Shown here piece by piece: positions 28,150-39,665 of a DNA stretch of 54,226 nt. Source of the DNA: Planctomycetota bacterium (GTDB lineage: Bacteria; Planctomycetota; Phycisphaerae; UBA1845); NCBI GenBank assembly GCA_024275565.1, contig JAJRYY010000035.1, positions 1 to 54,226 on the forward strand, written 5' to 3'. Made by a program: the position numbers and the translations under genes. Within the stretch, counting starts at the first letter, position 1. Every line of letters begins with the position of its first letter. The notes beneath the pieces are model-generated. The model saw nothing but the letters and a program-made list of their open reading frames with translations, was not told where the DNA came from and did not search any database.

Positions 28150-28210
28150 TCAAGAATCTTCTCAAAATCGACCACAGACGTCGCTTATTGACCGACGCTC
28201 GACAGTAAAA

Positions 28211-28687
28211 TCACCAAGCGAAGTGAGCGAATGCCTTATTCGCATCAGCCATTCGATGGACATTCTCGCGCATCGTCATCGCAGCACCCTCATTCTTAAA
28301 CGCATCCATCATCTCCTGCGCAAGAAAATTTGACATAGGCTTACCACTCTTGCCGCGTATAGACTGGAGAATCCAGCGAATCGCAAGGGATTGCTGACGC
28401 TTTCGGCTGACCTGCATCGGCACCTGATAGTTCGATCCACCTACCCGCTTCGAACGGACCTCAATATTCGGCTTGACGTTATTGAGCGCGGTCTCGAACA
28501 CCTCGCCTGGAGGCGTGTCCTTGATCTTCTTCTCAATGATATCCATCGCGTCATATACGACGCGTGTGGCGACGCTCTTCTTTCCGTCAAGCATCAGGCA
28601 GTTGATGAATTTGCTGATGAGGATGCTGTTGTACCTCGCATCGGGCTTGAGCTGCTCAACTGATCTGGTAAATCTCTTATACGCCAT
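28211..28687 (-). CDS. rpsG: 30S ribosomal protein uS7
   Basis: 158 residues. uS7 signature [20 protein letters not shown] and C-terminal [19 protein letters not shown]. It organises the small-subunit head and in E. coli represses the str operon. It follows bioY by 108 bp. Confidence 0.97.
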   Translation of the reverse strand: MAYKRFTRSVEQLKPDARYNSILISKFINCLMLDGKKSVATRVVYDAMDIIEKKIKDTPPGEVFETALNNVKPNIEVRSKRVGGSNYQVPMQVSRKRQQSLAIRWILQSIRGKSGKPMSNFLAQEMMDAFKNEGAAMTMRENVHRMADANKAFAHFAW

Positions 28688-28775
28688 AATCCAATATTCC
28701 CTACACTAATGCAACAAACTTTGCCTGTTAACCTATCTTGCCTATGTACCGAGTCCGCCCATCATCTTCGCTCTA

Positions 28776-28803
28776 AAATGCCTGCTTCAAGATGCCTACT
28801 GTC
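28776..28803. repeat. Possible tandem duplication, 14 bp x 2, at the bioY stop
   Basis: aaatgcctgcttca (28776-28789) and agatgcctactgtc (28790-28803); the cta at 28796-28798 is the bioY stop. Similarity is modest. Confidence 0.4.
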
Positions 28804-29416
28804 GTGACTTCGCCATAATTCGAGCGATAGCGACTCTCACAGCACTTACAATAGCCACGGCTGTCATGAGCTGTACGATTGCCTTTGGTAGAAACGGGAG
28901 TAGCCCCATCGCAACGATTTGCCAGACTGCACCACCACTCCCAACGGAGTCAGAAAAGACAACCTGCCAGGAGAGTCCACACATGAACACAATCGCCGTG
29001 CCAGCGATTCCGGATATTGTAAGTCTTTTCCAGTCGTGCGATCCACGACGAAGCAAAGACACCGCGGCAGATGCAGGCAGAAAACCCATCAGATAACCGC
29101 CGGTAATGCCAGCAAAACCAGCGGAACCCGCAGCAAAAACCGGAATGCCCGCTGCGCCCAGAAACAGGTAGATGAGCATTGCTGCGGCTGCTGAAGCCGG
29201 CGCGAGACAAAATCCTGTCAGTAGCACGGCTGTCGACTGCAATGTCATAGGCACGAGCGTACCTGGAACCGGGATCCTCACCTGGGCAGAAAGCGTGATC
29301 AACAGACAGAAGCCCAAAACAGCCACAACATCACGAATACGCGAATGAACGATGCTATTCGACACAACAGTGCCAATGACTGTCCGTCCAGCAGTATCAG
29401 AAATATCTTGTGGCAT
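28796..29416 (-). CDS. bioY: BioY-type biotin transporter (ECF S component)
   Basis: 206 residues, six hydrophobic segments. BioY family features: SAQVRIPVPGTLVPMTLQST near the N-terminus, LYLFLGAAGIPVFA-like segment (here IYLFLGAAGIPVFAAGSAGF) and ITGGYLMGFLPAS. BioY takes up biotin alone or with the EcfAT ATPase module, which is not in this window. It starts 3 bp after the rpsL stop, and its SD (GGAGG) is formed by the last rpsL codons, so it is translationally coupled to a ribosomal protein gene. I know of no standard str operon with bioY. No biotin-specific operator is visible. Confidence 0.93.
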   Translation of the reverse strand: MPQDISDTAGRTVIGTVVSNSIVHSRIRDVVAVLGFCLLITLSAQVRIPVPGTLVPMTLQSTAVLLTGFCLAPASAAAAMLIYLFLGAAGIPVFAAGSAGFAGITGGYLMGFLPASAAVSLLRRGSHDWKRLTISGIAGTAIVFMCGLSWQVVFSDSVGSGGAVWQIVAMGLLPFLPKAIVQLMTAVAIVSAVRVAIARIMAKSRQ

Positions 29417-29419
29417 GAG

Positions 29420-29809
29420 CTACTTCCTCCGTTTCACGCCGTATTTGCTGCGTCCCTGGTTTCGAGCGCGACCATCCTTATCACCTTCGACACCGGAGCA
29501 GTCGAGTGTGCCTCGAACAATGTGGTAACGAACACCAGGAAGATCCCGCACGCGACCGCCTCGAACAAGCACAATGGAGTGCTCCTGGAGGTTGTGGTCA
29601 ATGCCGCCTATGTATGCGGTCACTTCCTTGCCATTGGTCAACCGCACACGAGCAACCTTTCGAAGCGCAGAATTCGGCTTCTTAGGCGTCTGAGTCTTGA
29701 CGATCAGACACACGCCCCGCCTCTGCGGGCAAATGTTGAGGTCGCGGACCTTTGATTTTTTCCGTACATTCTTACGCCCTTTTCGGACGAGTTGATTCGT
29801 TGTTGGCAT
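29420..29809 (-). CDS. rpsL: 30S ribosomal protein uS12
   Basis: 129 residues, [20 protein letters not shown]..., with the conserved [11 protein letters not shown] loop and [17 protein letters not shown]. In the second loop the usual Lys (GGRVKDLPG) is Arg; K-to-R at this place (K87R in E. coli, K88R in mycobacteria) is a known streptomycin-resistance change. Start ATG at 29809 with AAGG 8 nt upstream; the longer frame to 29857 is not typical. uS12 is at the decoding site. Confidence 0.97.
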   Translation of the reverse strand: MPTTNQLVRKGRKNVRKKSKVRDLNICPQRRGVCLIVKTQTPKKPNSALRKVARVRLTNGKEVTAYIGGIDHNLQEHSIVLVRGGRVRDLPGVRYHIVRGTLDCSGVEGDKDGRARNQGRSKYGVKRRK

Positions 29810-29908
29810 GGGCGATACCTTACTCCTGACGCTCCATCCTGCTTGTTTTTCACGCACTCAAATTCCCGCGCCACACATTGGACACAACGCCTGAGTGCAT
29901 ATCGAGCC

Positions 29909-29939
29909 GCGCAGTATACACCCCTAACCGGGGTTGCGC
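29909..29939. other. Hairpin between rpoC and rpsL
   Basis: GCGCA (29909-29913) pairs with TGCGC (29935-29939) and CCCC (29921-29924) with GGGG (29930-29933). No T-run follows on the minus strand, so a classical terminator is unlikely. Confidence 0.4.
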
Positions 29940-29945
29940 CAACCT

Positions 29946-32900
29946 CTAAGATTCGCTTTCCTGCCCCGCTGATTCAGAATCCGACGGATTGAAGGCAGCC
30001 CCCGCGTTTGGCATCATTTCAGGGGGAATACTCAAACGTCCCGTTTCCGTCACGATGGGGTCGATCATGGCCGTCCCAGCCCCTGACGCACCGAGTCCCG
30101 ACTGGGCTGCAGAAGCGGCATTTCCAGGACCGGAACCTCCCACAACCGGGGCAGCAGCTGATCCTCCAAGCATCAGAGCAGCTGCTTCGTCATGCGACAT
30201 CACCTCACCAGCGACATCCTCAATGACGGGGATCGGTTCACCGATCTGTCGAACACCCATATTCACATAAGGCTTGAAGGCTGTTCCAGCCGGAATCAGA
30301 TGACCGAGAATGACGTTTTCTTTCAAACCACGCAGATAGTCGTTCGCGCTGGCCAAGGCAGCCTCTGTGAGCACCTTGGTCGTTTCCTGGAAAGAAGCCG
30401 CTGAGATAAACGACTCGCTTTGCAGGCTCGCCTTGGTGATGCCCAGCAAGACCGTGGATGCGCTGGCAAGCTTAGGCTTTTTACCGCGCGCCGGCTCGCC
30501 ACCCTGCGCTTCCGCTTCATCATTCAGCTCGGAAAGTTTGGATTTCAGCACTATTTCACCAACGGAAACCTTTGCATCTCCAGCGTCTGCAATACGGACA
30601 CTTTTGCTCAGACGATCGTTCTCTTCACGGAATTTGAATTTATCAATGACTTCACCCGGCAGGAAGCTGGAATCGCCTGCGTTCTCTACCTTCGCTTTCC
30701 GCAGCATTTGCGAAATAATCACTTCTATGTGCTTGTCGTTAATCGTCACATTCTGCGAACGGTAGACCGACTGAACTCCATTGATGAGGTACTGCTGCAG
30801 TGCTTCCTCACCCTTGATACGTAGAATATCGTGGGGCACCATGGGGCCTTCGATCAATGGATCGCCAGCCTCGAGACGATCTCCAGCGTGAACAAGAAGT
30901 TGCTTGTCCTGCGGGACGTGATGCTCTTTCTCCACGCCACTATCGCTCTTGATGATAATGGTCATCTTACCACGTCGCTTGTCCGGACGAATTTCGACAA
31001 CGCCGGAAATTTCAGCCATGACGGATGGTTCACGTGGCTTGCGAGCTTCAAAGATTTCCGTCACCCGAGGAAGACCACCAGTGATATCCTGCGTACCGCT
31101 CATACCCCGTGGCTGACGTGCCAGCAACATACCAGGATAAACCTCTTCCCCTTCCTCAACCTCAATACGAGCTTTGGCAGGAAGGTAATGGTAGTCCAGA
31201 ACATGCCCATCCTTATCCTCGATCACAATCTGTGGATGCTTCTCGCCTTTGTGCTCAACGACGATGAACTTCGAACCAGCACGCTCTTGCTCAAGACGTA
31301 CTGTCTCGCCCTCGGCGATATCCTGGAATCGGACGAAACCACCCACTTCACCAAGGATGGGTGTGAGGTGAGCATCCCACATGACAAGGGGCTCACCTGC
31401 TTTGATTTTACCGTTGTTCTTCACCATCACTTCAGAACCATACGGAACCTTGTAACGCTCGATCTCACGTCCTTTGGCATCCTGGATCGCAATTTCAAGG
31501 TTACGCTTGAGGCTGACAACACGAGCGGGGCGATCGTCGATGGCTGGCACTTCGGCGAAACCTGCCGGCTCAAGGTACACCACGGTTCCGCCCTGCCCGG
31601 TCCGGATTTCATTGTCCGCCACGGCATGGGAGGCAACACCTCCCGTGTGAAACGTTCTCATGGTGAGCTGGGTTCCAGGTTCGCCGATCGACTGGGCACC
31701 CACAATTCCAACAGCCAACCCTTCCTCCACAAGCTGACTTGTAGACATATCCCAGCCGTAGCAAGTTGCACATAACCCCAGCGGACTCTCACATGTCAGA
31801 GAGCTGCGGACGCGGATTTTATCAAGCCCCAACTCCTCAATCTTGCGAGCAGACTCGTGATTGATGACGTGGTTTTCCTTGATAATGATCTCGTCAGTAA
31901 TTGGATTGCGAATGGTATCGCGTGCCGTGCGACCAATGATGCTCTTGCTAAGAGCGATATCCACTTCTTCGCCCTTGTAGGTCGCACCCTTGGTGACACC
32001 TTTGATCGTCCCGCAATCGTTGATGTTAATGATTACGTTCTGTGCGACATCTGCCAGCTTACGCGTCAGATACCCCGAATCTGCAGTCTTGAGCGCCGTG
32101 TCAGCCAATCCTTTTCGCGCACCGTGTGTTGAACTGAAATACTGCAGGACCGACAACCCTTCGCGGAAGTTGGCGATAATCGGTGTTTCAATAATCTCTC
32201 CGGATGGTTTCGCCATCAGAGCACGCATGCCGCTGAGCTGACGAATCTGATCCACACTACCACGTGCACCGGATTCGGACATCAGGAAAATCGGGTTCAA
32301 ATAGGGTGTTGCATCTTTGTCACCCGGCATGGCGTAATGACCATCCGCGAAACGATGGTCCGCGCGAAGCTCCTTCATCATTTCTTCGGTGACCAGCTCC
32401 CGAGCGTGTATCCACACATCGATCAGCTGGTTGTATCGCTCCATCGGCGTCAATGCACCATGATGGAAATCTCTCTCAATTCGATCTGCACGCTGCTGAG
32501 CTGCGTCGATGATGGGAATTTTGGCAGCGGGCACACGCATGTCTGTCAATCCAAACGACAAGCCCGCCAGCGTACTCCACTTGAAACCAATCGACTTAAT
32601 GTCGTCCAGCAGATCGATCGTCTTGTCGCGACCCAGGATACCGTGGCAGTCGGCGATAACGCATCCTGACCCCTTCTGGGACAGGGTACAATTGTAATAA
32701 CTTAAACCCCAGGGGAGAATATCATTAAAAATCAACCGCCCAACCGTCGTGGTGACAGATTCACCCGGCTTCAGTGCAACCGATGGTGCATTGAAGTCGT
32801 CGCTGACACGCTTATGGGAAATACGAACGCGGATGTACTCGTGAATACCGATCCGCCCCATCGCATGGGCATACATCGCCTCGAACGGGTTCGCAAATCG

Positions 32901-34469
32901 CATCATATCCTTCACGTCTACCTTGCGGCTGACGTGATCGGTCGTGAGATAGAATATGCCCAAAACGATGTCCTGCGACGGCGACATGATCGGATTGCCG
33001 TTGGCTGGACCGAAAATATTGTTGGTCGACATCAGCAGCACATGGGCTTCTGCCTGAGCTTCGATCGACAGAGGGAGATGCACCGCCATCTGATCACCAT
33101 CGAAGTCGGCATTGAAACCCCGGCACACCAGTGGGTGAATCTTAATGGCGTGGCCTTCGACCAGCACCGGCTGAAAACCTTGAATACTCATGCGGTGCAA
33201 CGTCGGTGCACGGTTGAGCAAAACCGGATGCTGGTGGATCACCTGCTCGAGAATGTCCCAGATCTCCTGATCCCGCCGTTCGAGCATCTTTTTCGCACTC
33301 TTAATCGTGTCAGCCAGACCACGTTCCTTAAGTCTGCGAATGATGAACGGCTGATACAACTCAAGCGCAATCGGCTTGGGTAGACCACACTGGTTGAGTT
33401 TCAACTCCGGACCCACCACGATGACCGAACGGGCCGAATAATCCACACGCTTGCCCAGAAGGTTCTCACGGAAACGCCCCTGCTTGCCCTTGATCATGTC
33501 GGTGAGAGATTTCAGTGGTCGATTGCTGGACCCCAGGACCGGACGCCTGCACCGGCCATTGTCGAATAGCGCATCGACGGCCTGCTGGAGCATGCGCTTC
33601 TCATTCTGGATGATCACTTCGGGTGCGTTGAGATCGACCAGCTTCTTGAGACGGTTGTTTCGGTTGATGATACGGCGGTAAAGATCGTTGAGGTCGCTTG
33701 TCGCAAAGTTGCCGCTGTCCAGCAAGACCAGTGGACGCAGATCTGGCGGAATGACCGGAATCACGTCTTGAACCATCCATGACGGCTCGTTTTCGGAATT
33801 CCGAAGCGCCTCGACAATCTTGAGACGCTTGCTTAAATCCTTGATTTTCTGCTGACTGTTCGTTTTGGTGAGGGCATCTCGGAGCAAATCGGACTGTTCG
33901 TGCAGGTCGATGTCGAGCAATAGTTGCTTGACTGCTTCAGCACCCATCATGGCAGTAAATGTGGCGCCATATTTTTCCTGTGCAGCGCGATACTCCTCTT
34001 CGGTGAGAAGCTGGCATCTCTTCAAAGGCGTATCACCAGGATCCGTGACAAGATAATCCTGGAAGTAGACAACTTTTTCCAGATCGCTCGTCTTCATCCC
34101 CAGCAATGCACCAAGGCGCGATGGCATCGACTTGAAGAACCAGATATGCACCACGGGGGCAGCGAGATTGATATGCCCCATACGCTTGCGACGAACACGT
34201 GAATGCGTCACCTTCACACCACAACGATCGCAGATGATGCCCTTGTGCTTCGTGCCTTTGAACTTACCGCACGCACACTCCCAGTCGCGTTCGGGTCCGA
34301 AGATTCGCTCGCAGAAAAGACCATCTTTCTCCGCACGATAGGTGCGGTAGTTGATCGTTTCCGGCTTCTTCACCTCACCAAACGACCAGGCTCGTATGTC
34401 GTTCGGAGACGCCAGCGAAATCTTGACGTTACCGTAATCGTTGATCCGATCGTAGATATTGCCGATCAT
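29946..34469 (-). CDS. rpoC: DNA-directed RNA polymerase subunit beta'
   Basis: 1507 residues. The catalytic motif [16 protein letters not shown] holds the three Asp that bind the active-site magnesium. The N-terminal zinc site [20 protein letters not shown] and the second zinc site ([18 protein letters not shown]) are complete. It ends with a ~90-residue Ala/Gly/Pro/Ser-rich tail after the conserved C-terminal part, ending [12 protein letters not shown]. Start ATG at 34469. It is separated from rpoB by a GNAT gene. Confidence 0.98.
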   Translation of the reverse strand: MIGNIYDRINDYGNVKISLASPNDIRAWSFGEVKKPETINYRTYRAEKDGLFCERIFGPERDWECACGKFKGTKHKGIICDRCGVKVTHSRVRRKRMGHINLAAPVVHIWFFKSMPSRLGALLGMKTSDLEKVVYFQDYLVTDPGDTPLKRCQLLTEEEYRAAQEKYGATFTAMMGAEAVKQLLLDIDLHEQSDLLRDALTKTNSQQKIKDLSKRLKIVEALRNSENEPSWMVQDVIPVIPPDLRPLVLLDSGNFATSDLNDLYRRIINRNNRLKKLVDLNAPEVIIQNEKRMLQQAVDALFDNGRCRRPVLGSSNRPLKSLTDMIKGKQGRFRENLLGKRVDYSARSVIVVGPELKLNQCGLPKPIALELYQPFIIRRLKERGLADTIKSAKKMLERRDQEIWDILEQVIHQHPVLLNRAPTLHRMSIQGFQPVLVEGHAIKIHPLVCRGFNADFDGDQMAVHLPLSIEAQAEAHVLLMSTNNIFGPANGNPIMSPSQDIVLGIFYLTTDHVSRKVDVKDMMRFANPFEAMYAHAMGRIGIHEYIRVRISHKRVSDDFNAPSVALKPGESVTTTVGRLIFNDILPWGLSYYNCTLSQKGSGCVIADCHGILGRDKTIDLLDDIKSIGFKWSTLAGLSFGLTDMRVPAAKIPIIDAAQQRADRIERDFHHGALTPMERYNQLIDVWIHARELVTEEMMKELRADHRFADGHYAMPGDKDATPYLNPIFLMSESGARGSVDQIRQLSGMRALMAKPSGEIIETPIIANFREGLSVLQYFSSTHGARKGLADTALKTADSGYLTRKLADVAQNVIININDCGTIKGVTKGATYKGEEVDIALSKSIIGRTARDTIRNPITDEIIIKENHVINHESARKIEELGLDKIRVRSSLTCESPLGLCATCYGWDMSTSQLVEEGLAVGIVGAQSIGEPGTQLTMRTFHTGGVASHAVADNEIRTGQGGTVVYLEPAGFAEVPAIDDRPARVVSLKRNLEIAIQDAKGREIERYKVPYGSEVMVKNNGKIKAGEPLVMWDAHLTPILGEVGGFVRFQDIAEGETVRLEQERAGSKFIVVEHKGEKHPQIVIEDKDGHVLDYHYLPAKARIEVEEGEEVYPGMLLARQPRGMSGTQDITGGLPRVTEIFEARKPREPSVMAEISGVVEIRPDKRRGKMTIIIKSDSGVEKEHHVPQDKQLLVHAGDRLEAGDPLIEGPMVPHDILRIKGEEALQQYLINGVQSVYRSQNVTINDKHIEVIISQMLRKAKVENAGDSSFLPGEVIDKFKFREENDRLSKSVRIADAGDAKVSVGEIVLKSKLSELNDEAEAQGGEPARGKKPKLASASTVLLGITKASLQSESFISAASFQETTKVLTEAALASANDYLRGLKENVILGHLIPAGTAFKPYVNMGVRQIGEPIPVIEDVAGEVMSHDEAAALMLGGSAAAPVVGGSGPGNAASAAQSGLGASGAGTAMIDPIVTETGRLSIPPEMMPNAGAAFNPSDSESAGQESES

Positions 34470-34561
34470 GTTGGCTTATACCCTTTCGTCTAATACATCG
34501 CTTCGAACCGAACTTCGCTGACCCAATACAACACTTGCACTATCACGTCTGCACTACCTTG

Positions 34562-35074
34562 CTATGAAACGGGAACAGCAGCCTCAACTTTCATACGCAA
34601 CGCCACCATGCCCCCGACCTTCTTGAAACCAAGCTCTTCGCAGAAATCCTGCTCGGTTCCGTACGCCAACACGTCAATGTGTTCGACACCATACTCACGA
34701 AGCGCATCGACAACACGGATCGCCATCTCGCGAGCAATGCCCGCGCGATCATGCTCAATCCGCCCTTCCTTCCTCGTCACTGCCGCAGGCCCCTGGAAAT
34801 CCAGATCAAGCTTACATTCTGCGAGCTGCCCATTCACTCCATCGGTCACACCACGGGCAATCCCAATCAATCTGCCATTCTGCCAGGCACCGACGATACA
34901 GAAGCTGTTCTCCTGCATCCGCACAAGCCTGTCCGATGAGGACGTCGCGTGATGTCCCTGGCGACCGTAAAACTCCGCCAGCTCAGTAACATCAAGACGA
35001 TCGACCGTTTCAAACACAACGCCGTTCTTGGCAACGTCGCTCAAAGGAACCTCGCTCAAAGAAATGTCGCTCAT
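34562..35074 (-). CDS. GNAT-family N-acetyltransferase, between rpoB and rpoC
   Basis: 170 residues. The pattern matches a small GNAT: FCIVGAWQNGRLIGIARGVTD for strand beta4, a variable middle, then GIAREMAIRVVDALREYGVE and a C-terminal FCEELGFKKVGGMVALRMK. In GNATs the LGF-K-x-x-G ending is the acetyl-CoA-fold C-terminal strand. Start ATG at 35074 with GGAGG 9 nt upstream. The start codon lies in the third copy of a 15 bp repeat, so the N-terminus (SDISLSEVPLSDVAKN) is partly repeat-derived. Substrate unknown; a protein or small-molecule acetylase is equally possible. Confidence 0.8.
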   Translation of the reverse strand: MSDISLSEVPLSDVAKNGVVFETVDRLDVTELAEFYGRQGHHATSSSDRLVRMQENSFCIVGAWQNGRLIGIARGVTDGVNGQLAECKLDLDFQGPAAVTRKEGRIEHDRAGIAREMAIRVVDALREYGVEHIDVLAYGTEQDFCEELGFKKVGGMVALRMKVEAAVPVS

Positions 35075-35077
35075 GTC
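35038..35077. repeat. Tandem repeat, 15 bp x 2.6, at the GNAT start
   Basis: cgctcaaaggaacct (35038-35052), cgctcaaagaaatgt (35053-35067) and the partial cgctcatgtc (35068-35077). The partial copy holds the start codon. Confidence 0.8.
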
Positions 35078-35117
35078 ACTTAACCTCCATTCCAGATTCC
35101 ACCGCAGTCCTGCTTTC

Positions 35118-35165
35118 AAACCTGCATGCCGCCAGACCTGCATGCCGACAAACCTGCATGCCTCG
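35118..35165. repeat. Tandem repeat, 16 bp x 3, just after rpoB
   Basis: aaacctgcatgccgcc (35118-35133), agacctgcatgccgac (35134-35149) and aaacctgcatgcctcg (35150-35165). It lies between the rpoB stop and the GNAT start. Confidence 0.92.
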
Positions 35166-35167
35166 AC

Positions 35168-38100
35168 TCAAATCACCCGCCGCTTCTCCAGCTGAATATT
35201 CAAACCAAGACCGCGAATCTCGTTGCATAGCACATCGAATGAAACTGGCGTACCTGCTTCGAGCGTATTCGTTCCCTTGACCATCGACTCATAGAGCTTC
35301 GTCCTGCCCTCTACATCATCACTCTTGACAGTCAGCAGCTCCTGCAGAATGTAAGCAGCACCATATGCCTCCAGACCCCATACCTCCATCTCGCCAAAAC
35401 GCTGCCCACCAGTTCGGGCTTTTCCGCCAAGTGGCTGCTGCGTGATCAGGCTGTAGGGACCAGTTGCGCGGGCGTGGATCTTGTCATCCACAAGATGATG
35501 CAGTTTAAGCATGTAGATGTACCCAACGGTCACCGTCTGATCCAGCGCATCGCCCGTACGCCCGTCATACAGCGTGATCTTCCCACCGTAGGGCATTTCG
35601 GAAAACACCCGGCGATCGCCTTTGACCGAACCGCCGAGATTCCCGATATCCTTCCGCTGCTCACGGACAAAGGCATTGGCCTCTTCAACTGCTGCGTGGA
35701 TTTCCTCTTCCTTCGCCCCATCGAAAACCGGCGTGATCGCCTGAAATCCAAGAATATTCGCAGCCCACCCAAGGTGCGTTTCCAGGATTTGGCCAACGTT
35801 CATACGAGACGGAACACCAAGAGGATTCAGAAGTATGTCCACCGGCGTGCCATCATCGAGGAACGGCATATCTTCGACTGGCATGATCTTGGCAATAACA
35901 CCCTTGTTTCCATGCCGACCAGCCATCTTGTCGCCAACGGAAAGCTGCCGCTTGGTAGCGATATAAATTTTCACCATCTCAAGAACACCGGACGGCAATT
36001 CGTCGCCACGCTTCATCTGACCAAGCTTGCGATCCCGCTCATCCATGAGTTGCTTCAGTCGAGACCAGAAGCGATCTGCAATGTCAAGCCCCTGTTCCCG
36101 GAAGCTGGCAGGCTTAACCCACTTCAGATCACGCGATTCAATCTGCGCCCCAAACGCTTCAATCTGCTCGAGGATCACTTCTACCAGGTCGCTGCGACCA
36201 ACAAGCTGACGCGTACCAGGGTCCACCATCTCATTGCCGGTAAGCTCAAGCAATTCGTCGCAAAGCTGCTTGAAAGTCGCGACTATCTGATGGTTCATCT
36301 GCGACTCGTACCCCTGCATCTCCTCTTTCAAACTCTTCTTCTGCTCGTCGGTCATATTCACGCGGCGGCTGAACCGACTCGTCTCAATGACAACGCCTTC
36401 CTCACCTGCCGGCAGTTCAAGGGAGTCATTTTTCACATCTTCGCCAGCACGACCGAAAATAGCGTGCAGCAGCTTTTCTTCGGGGCTTAACTCGCTCTTG
36501 GACTTGGGACTTACCTTGCCAACAAGAATATCCCCCGACGAAACACAAGTGCCGATACGTACCACACCGTTCTCATCCAGATTGCTGAGTGCTTTTTCGC
36601 TGACATTTGGAATATCGTTGGTAAATTCCTCACGGCCAAGCTTGGTCTCACGAATTTCCACATCATATTCATCAATATGAATACTCGTAAAAACATCGTC
36701 CTTCACCAGCCGCTCGCTGATTAAAATGGCATCCTCAAAGTTGTAACCATCGAACGTGAGGAATGCGACGAGTACATTCTTACCCAACGCAAGCTCACCA
36801 TTCAGCGTGGCCGGACCATCAGCAATGATTTGTCCTTCCTTCACGCGCTCACCAGGACGCACGATCGGCCGCTGATTCAGACATGTCTTTTCATTCAGAC
36901 CATGGAATTTCCGAAGAACGTATTCGTCTGTATCGTTGATTACGATACGCAACGCGTCCACATAAGTGACTTTGCCAGTGCGACGCGCACGAACCACCAT
37001 TCCGCTGTTCTCAGCGACGGCACGCTCCACACCAGTCCCAACCATCGGCGGGTCCACCTTGATCAACGGAACCGCCTGTCGCTGCATGTTAGAACCCATC
37101 AACGCCCGGTTCGCGTCGTCGTGCTCCAGAAACGGAATCAGGGCAGCCGACACACCCACCGTCTGCTTCGGGGACATGTCGACATAGCTAACTTCCTTAG
37201 AATCCGCCTGACTCAGATCACCATGGGCCCGAACAATCAGATTCCCTGAATGAATTTTTCCCGATTCCGGATCAATCGCCTCCGGAGGTGCAAGAATATG
37301 ACGCATCTCCTCGTCGGCTCGGAGAAATCCAACCTCCTTGGCAACCTTGCCAGTCTTGTCAACCTTGCGATAAGGCGTAACCAGGAACCCGTAGTCATCC
37401 ACCGCACTGTAAATACTTAAAGACGCGATCAACCCGATGTTCGTGCCTTCCGGCGTCTCGATGGGACAGATGCGACCATAGTGGCTGATATGGACATCAC
37501 GGACTTCAAACCCTGCCCGCTTACGATTCAACCCGCCAGGTCCCAGCGCAGACAATCGACGCTCGTGAGCAAGCTGAGACAGCGGGTTCGTCTGGTCAAC
37601 AACCTGAGATAATTCGCTACGCCCGAAGAAAAACTCGATGCTCGAACTGACACTCTTCGTATTGATTAATTCCGCGATACGCCCAAGATTTTCAGGATCC
37701 TTAAGACTCATCCGCTCCTGAACTGTGCGCCGAAGCTTCAGAAAACCCTTGCGTATCTCATCAGCCGCCAACTCATCAATCGTCCGCAAACGCCGATTTC
37801 CGAGATGGTCGATATCGTCCACTTCGAAACGTGACTCACCCGTCCGAAGCAACAGAACATACCGCACACAGGCAACAACATCCTCAACACGCAACGTCAT
37901 ATGTGAATCGTCTACACCAAGATCAAGCTTACGATTCAGGCGGAATCGACCCACTTTTCCAAGCCGATATCGATTTTCGTCAAAAAACTTCTCCTGAAAC
38001 AACTTCCGCGCCTTATCCAGTTGAGGCGGATTTCCAGGTCGCAGTCGCGTATAAATCTTGATGAGTGCTTCTTCATGCGAGCGAGTGCCGTCCTCAGCCA

Positions 38101-38947
38101 ATGTATTAAGCATCAACGGATCGGAGACATTCGTGATAACTTCAATCTCTTTAAGCTCTGAATCCTGAATACGCGTCACTGCATCGCCAAGCTGGCAGCC
38201 AGCCTTGACAATCTCATCTTCCGTTTCCTCATCGACAATCGTCGACACACTGTACATCTCAGGCTTCAATGAAGATGTCTTAACAACCTTCGTCTTGTGG
38301 AATTCGCGAACAATGGCTTCATCTGATCCGTACCGCTCATCCATCGCTCGAATAAAGGTCGTCGCCGCAATCTTACTGGACTGGTCAATACGGACCGTCA
38401 ACTGATCTCGCTTCGATACGTTGACCTCAATCCAACTGCCACGCTCTGGGATGATCCGGCAGGCATGGAGCGGCCGATCCCCCTCAGCCTGATCCTTGAC
38501 AAAATCAACACCCGGCGATCGGTGAAGTTGCGACACAATCACACGCTCAGCACCGTTGATAATAAATTCACCTCCACCAATCATTCTTGGCAGCTCGCCA
38601 ATATAGATCAGATCCTCCTGGATCTCTTCTATATCCTTGCGAATCAAACGCAAACGAACACGAAGAGGTACGCCATAGGTCAGACGCAACTGACGACATT
38701 CATCGGGCGTGTACCTGGCACTGCCAAGTTCATAGTTCACAAAATGCAAGGACATCGTCCCATCGTAACTCTCGATCGGAAATGCCTCGCGCAGCAAACC
38801 CTCCAGACCCTCGTGAGCACGTTCCAGCGTAGGAACGTCTGCCTGCAAAAACCGCGCATAAGAAGCCGTCTGAATGTCGATCAGATTCGGGATCGGGATC
38901 GCATCGCCAAGTTTCGAAAAACTACGAACAGTTCGCGTTGTCGTCAT
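35168..38947 (-). CDS. rpoB: DNA-directed RNA polymerase subunit beta
   Basis: 1259 residues, [20 protein letters not shown].... The rifampicin pocket reads [20 protein letters not shown], with the key Asp, His and Ser of cluster I present, so the sequence predicts no resistance; N518 (E. coli numbering) is Thr. [37 protein letters not shown] and the C-terminal [20 protein letters not shown] are intact. SD AGGAAAG precedes ATG 38947. The upstream gap to rplL is 718 bp. Confidence 0.98.
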   Translation of the reverse strand: MTTTRTVRSFSKLGDAIPIPNLIDIQTASYARFLQADVPTLERAHEGLEGLLREAFPIESYDGTMSLHFVNYELGSARYTPDECRQLRLTYGVPLRVRLRLIRKDIEEIQEDLIYIGELPRMIGGGEFIINGAERVIVSQLHRSPGVDFVKDQAEGDRPLHACRIIPERGSWIEVNVSKRDQLTVRIDQSSKIAATTFIRAMDERYGSDEAIVREFHKTKVVKTSSLKPEMYSVSTIVDEETEDEIVKAGCQLGDAVTRIQDSELKEIEVITNVSDPLMLNTLAEDGTRSHEEALIKIYTRLRPGNPPQLDKARKLFQEKFFDENRYRLGKVGRFRLNRKLDLGVDDSHMTLRVEDVVACVRYVLLLRTGESRFEVDDIDHLGNRRLRTIDELAADEIRKGFLKLRRTVQERMSLKDPENLGRIAELINTKSVSSSIEFFFGRSELSQVVDQTNPLSQLAHERRLSALGPGGLNRKRAGFEVRDVHISHYGRICPIETPEGTNIGLIASLSIYSAVDDYGFLVTPYRKVDKTGKVAKEVGFLRADEEMRHILAPPEAIDPESGKIHSGNLIVRAHGDLSQADSKEVSYVDMSPKQTVGVSAALIPFLEHDDANRALMGSNMQRQAVPLIKVDPPMVGTGVERAVAENSGMVVRARRTGKVTYVDALRIVINDTDEYVLRKFHGLNEKTCLNQRPIVRPGERVKEGQIIADGPATLNGELALGKNVLVAFLTFDGYNFEDAILISERLVKDDVFTSIHIDEYDVEIRETKLGREEFTNDIPNVSEKALSNLDENGVVRIGTCVSSGDILVGKVSPKSKSELSPEEKLLHAIFGRAGEDVKNDSLELPAGEEGVVIETSRFSRRVNMTDEQKKSLKEEMQGYESQMNHQIVATFKQLCDELLELTGNEMVDPGTRQLVGRSDLVEVILEQIEAFGAQIESRDLKWVKPASFREQGLDIADRFWSRLKQLMDERDRKLGQMKRGDELPSGVLEMVKIYIATKRQLSVGDKMAGRHGNKGVIAKIMPVEDMPFLDDGTPVDILLNPLGVPSRMNVGQILETHLGWAANILGFQAITPVFDGAKEEEIHAAVEEANAFVREQRKDIGNLGGSVKGDRRVFSEMPYGGKITLYDGRTGDALDQTVTVGYIYMLKLHHLVDDKIHARATGPYSLITQQPLGGKARTGGQRFGEMEVWGLEAYGAAYILQELLTVKSDDVEGRTKLYESMVKGTNTLEAGTPVSFDVLCNEIRGLGLNIQLEKRRVI

Positions 38948-39350
38948 CGAAAATCTTTCCTAATGTCGCAGCCCACCACGCAAAAAACACGCAGAAAAAC
39001 ACTGCGAAGAAAAATCGCTGCCCATCCGATAATACGTTTCAACAAACGCACCACGGGTACACAACACCCACACTCACGCCTTATTGATCAGGGAACCTAC
39101 GACACCGCTCAATAGTACAATCTGTTCGATTGAATGTCCCAACGGCATCTCTCAAATGCCGGACACCAAACAACGGCTTCGCAATTCCAGGAGGACTGGA
39201 ACTGCACCACCACTGCACATGTCAATTCAACCGTTCCCGCACTACAGCAGTCAAACACAAAGAACAATTCTAAGTACTATCGCCCGCAACTGTAACACAA
39301 CTACATACAAACACTACAATTATCAGGCGAGTACGATACCCGGCACACGT

Positions 39351-39410
39351 CACCCGGACCCAACGCACATCACCCGGACCCAAAATACAGCACCCGGCAC
39401 ACATCTACGG
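39351..39410. repeat. Tandem repeat, 20 bp x 3, in the rplL-rpoB gap
   Basis: cacccggacccaacgcacat (39351-39370), cacccggacccaaaatacag (39371-39390) and the weaker cacccggcacacatctacgg (39391-39410). Confidence 0.85.
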
Positions 39411-39533
39411 CCCCGTACAGACGACCACGGCACCCGGCATAGATCTTGCGTACATCTCCAGCGATACGACATGAATCATCTCGGTTGCAAAAGAACAGCA
39501 CCCCAGACAACGAAACCCTCCACCAACCCAACA

Positions 39534-39561
39534 TCAGCGGTACTGTTTACAGCACCGCTGA
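39534..39561 (-). promoter_or_regulatory. Hairpin downstream of rplL
   Basis: TCAGCGGT (39534-39541) and ACCGCTGA (39554-39561) form an 8 bp stem with a 12 nt loop, ~105 nt after the rplL stop. No T-run follows, so it may be a processing site or pause rather than a terminator. Confidence 0.4.
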
Positions 39562-39665
39562 AATCGGGCTACCAGTTGATGAAGACCAAATGTCGTGTAA
39601 GACCAGTCCGGAAGGTCGCTACCGCCATACTCCTATGCGGCATACAACCTGAATAAACGCAGGCC

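Larger units (their letters stand above)
38948..39665. other. 718 bp rplL-rpoB gap
   Basis: Unusually long for this junction. It contains a 20 bp x 3 array (39351-39410), a hairpin (39534-39561) and a weak minus-strand TAGAAT (39272-39267). A long plus-strand frame here codes an unlikely Thr/Pro/His-rich protein and is not annotated. Confidence 0.5.

Noticed and set aside
35474-36490. 338-codon plus-strand open frame
   Set aside because: Antisense shadow of rpoB.
39084-39656. 190-codon open frame in the rplL-rpoB gap
   Set aside because: Composition is Thr/His/Pro/Asn-rich and partly encoded by the tandem array; it lacks an SD.
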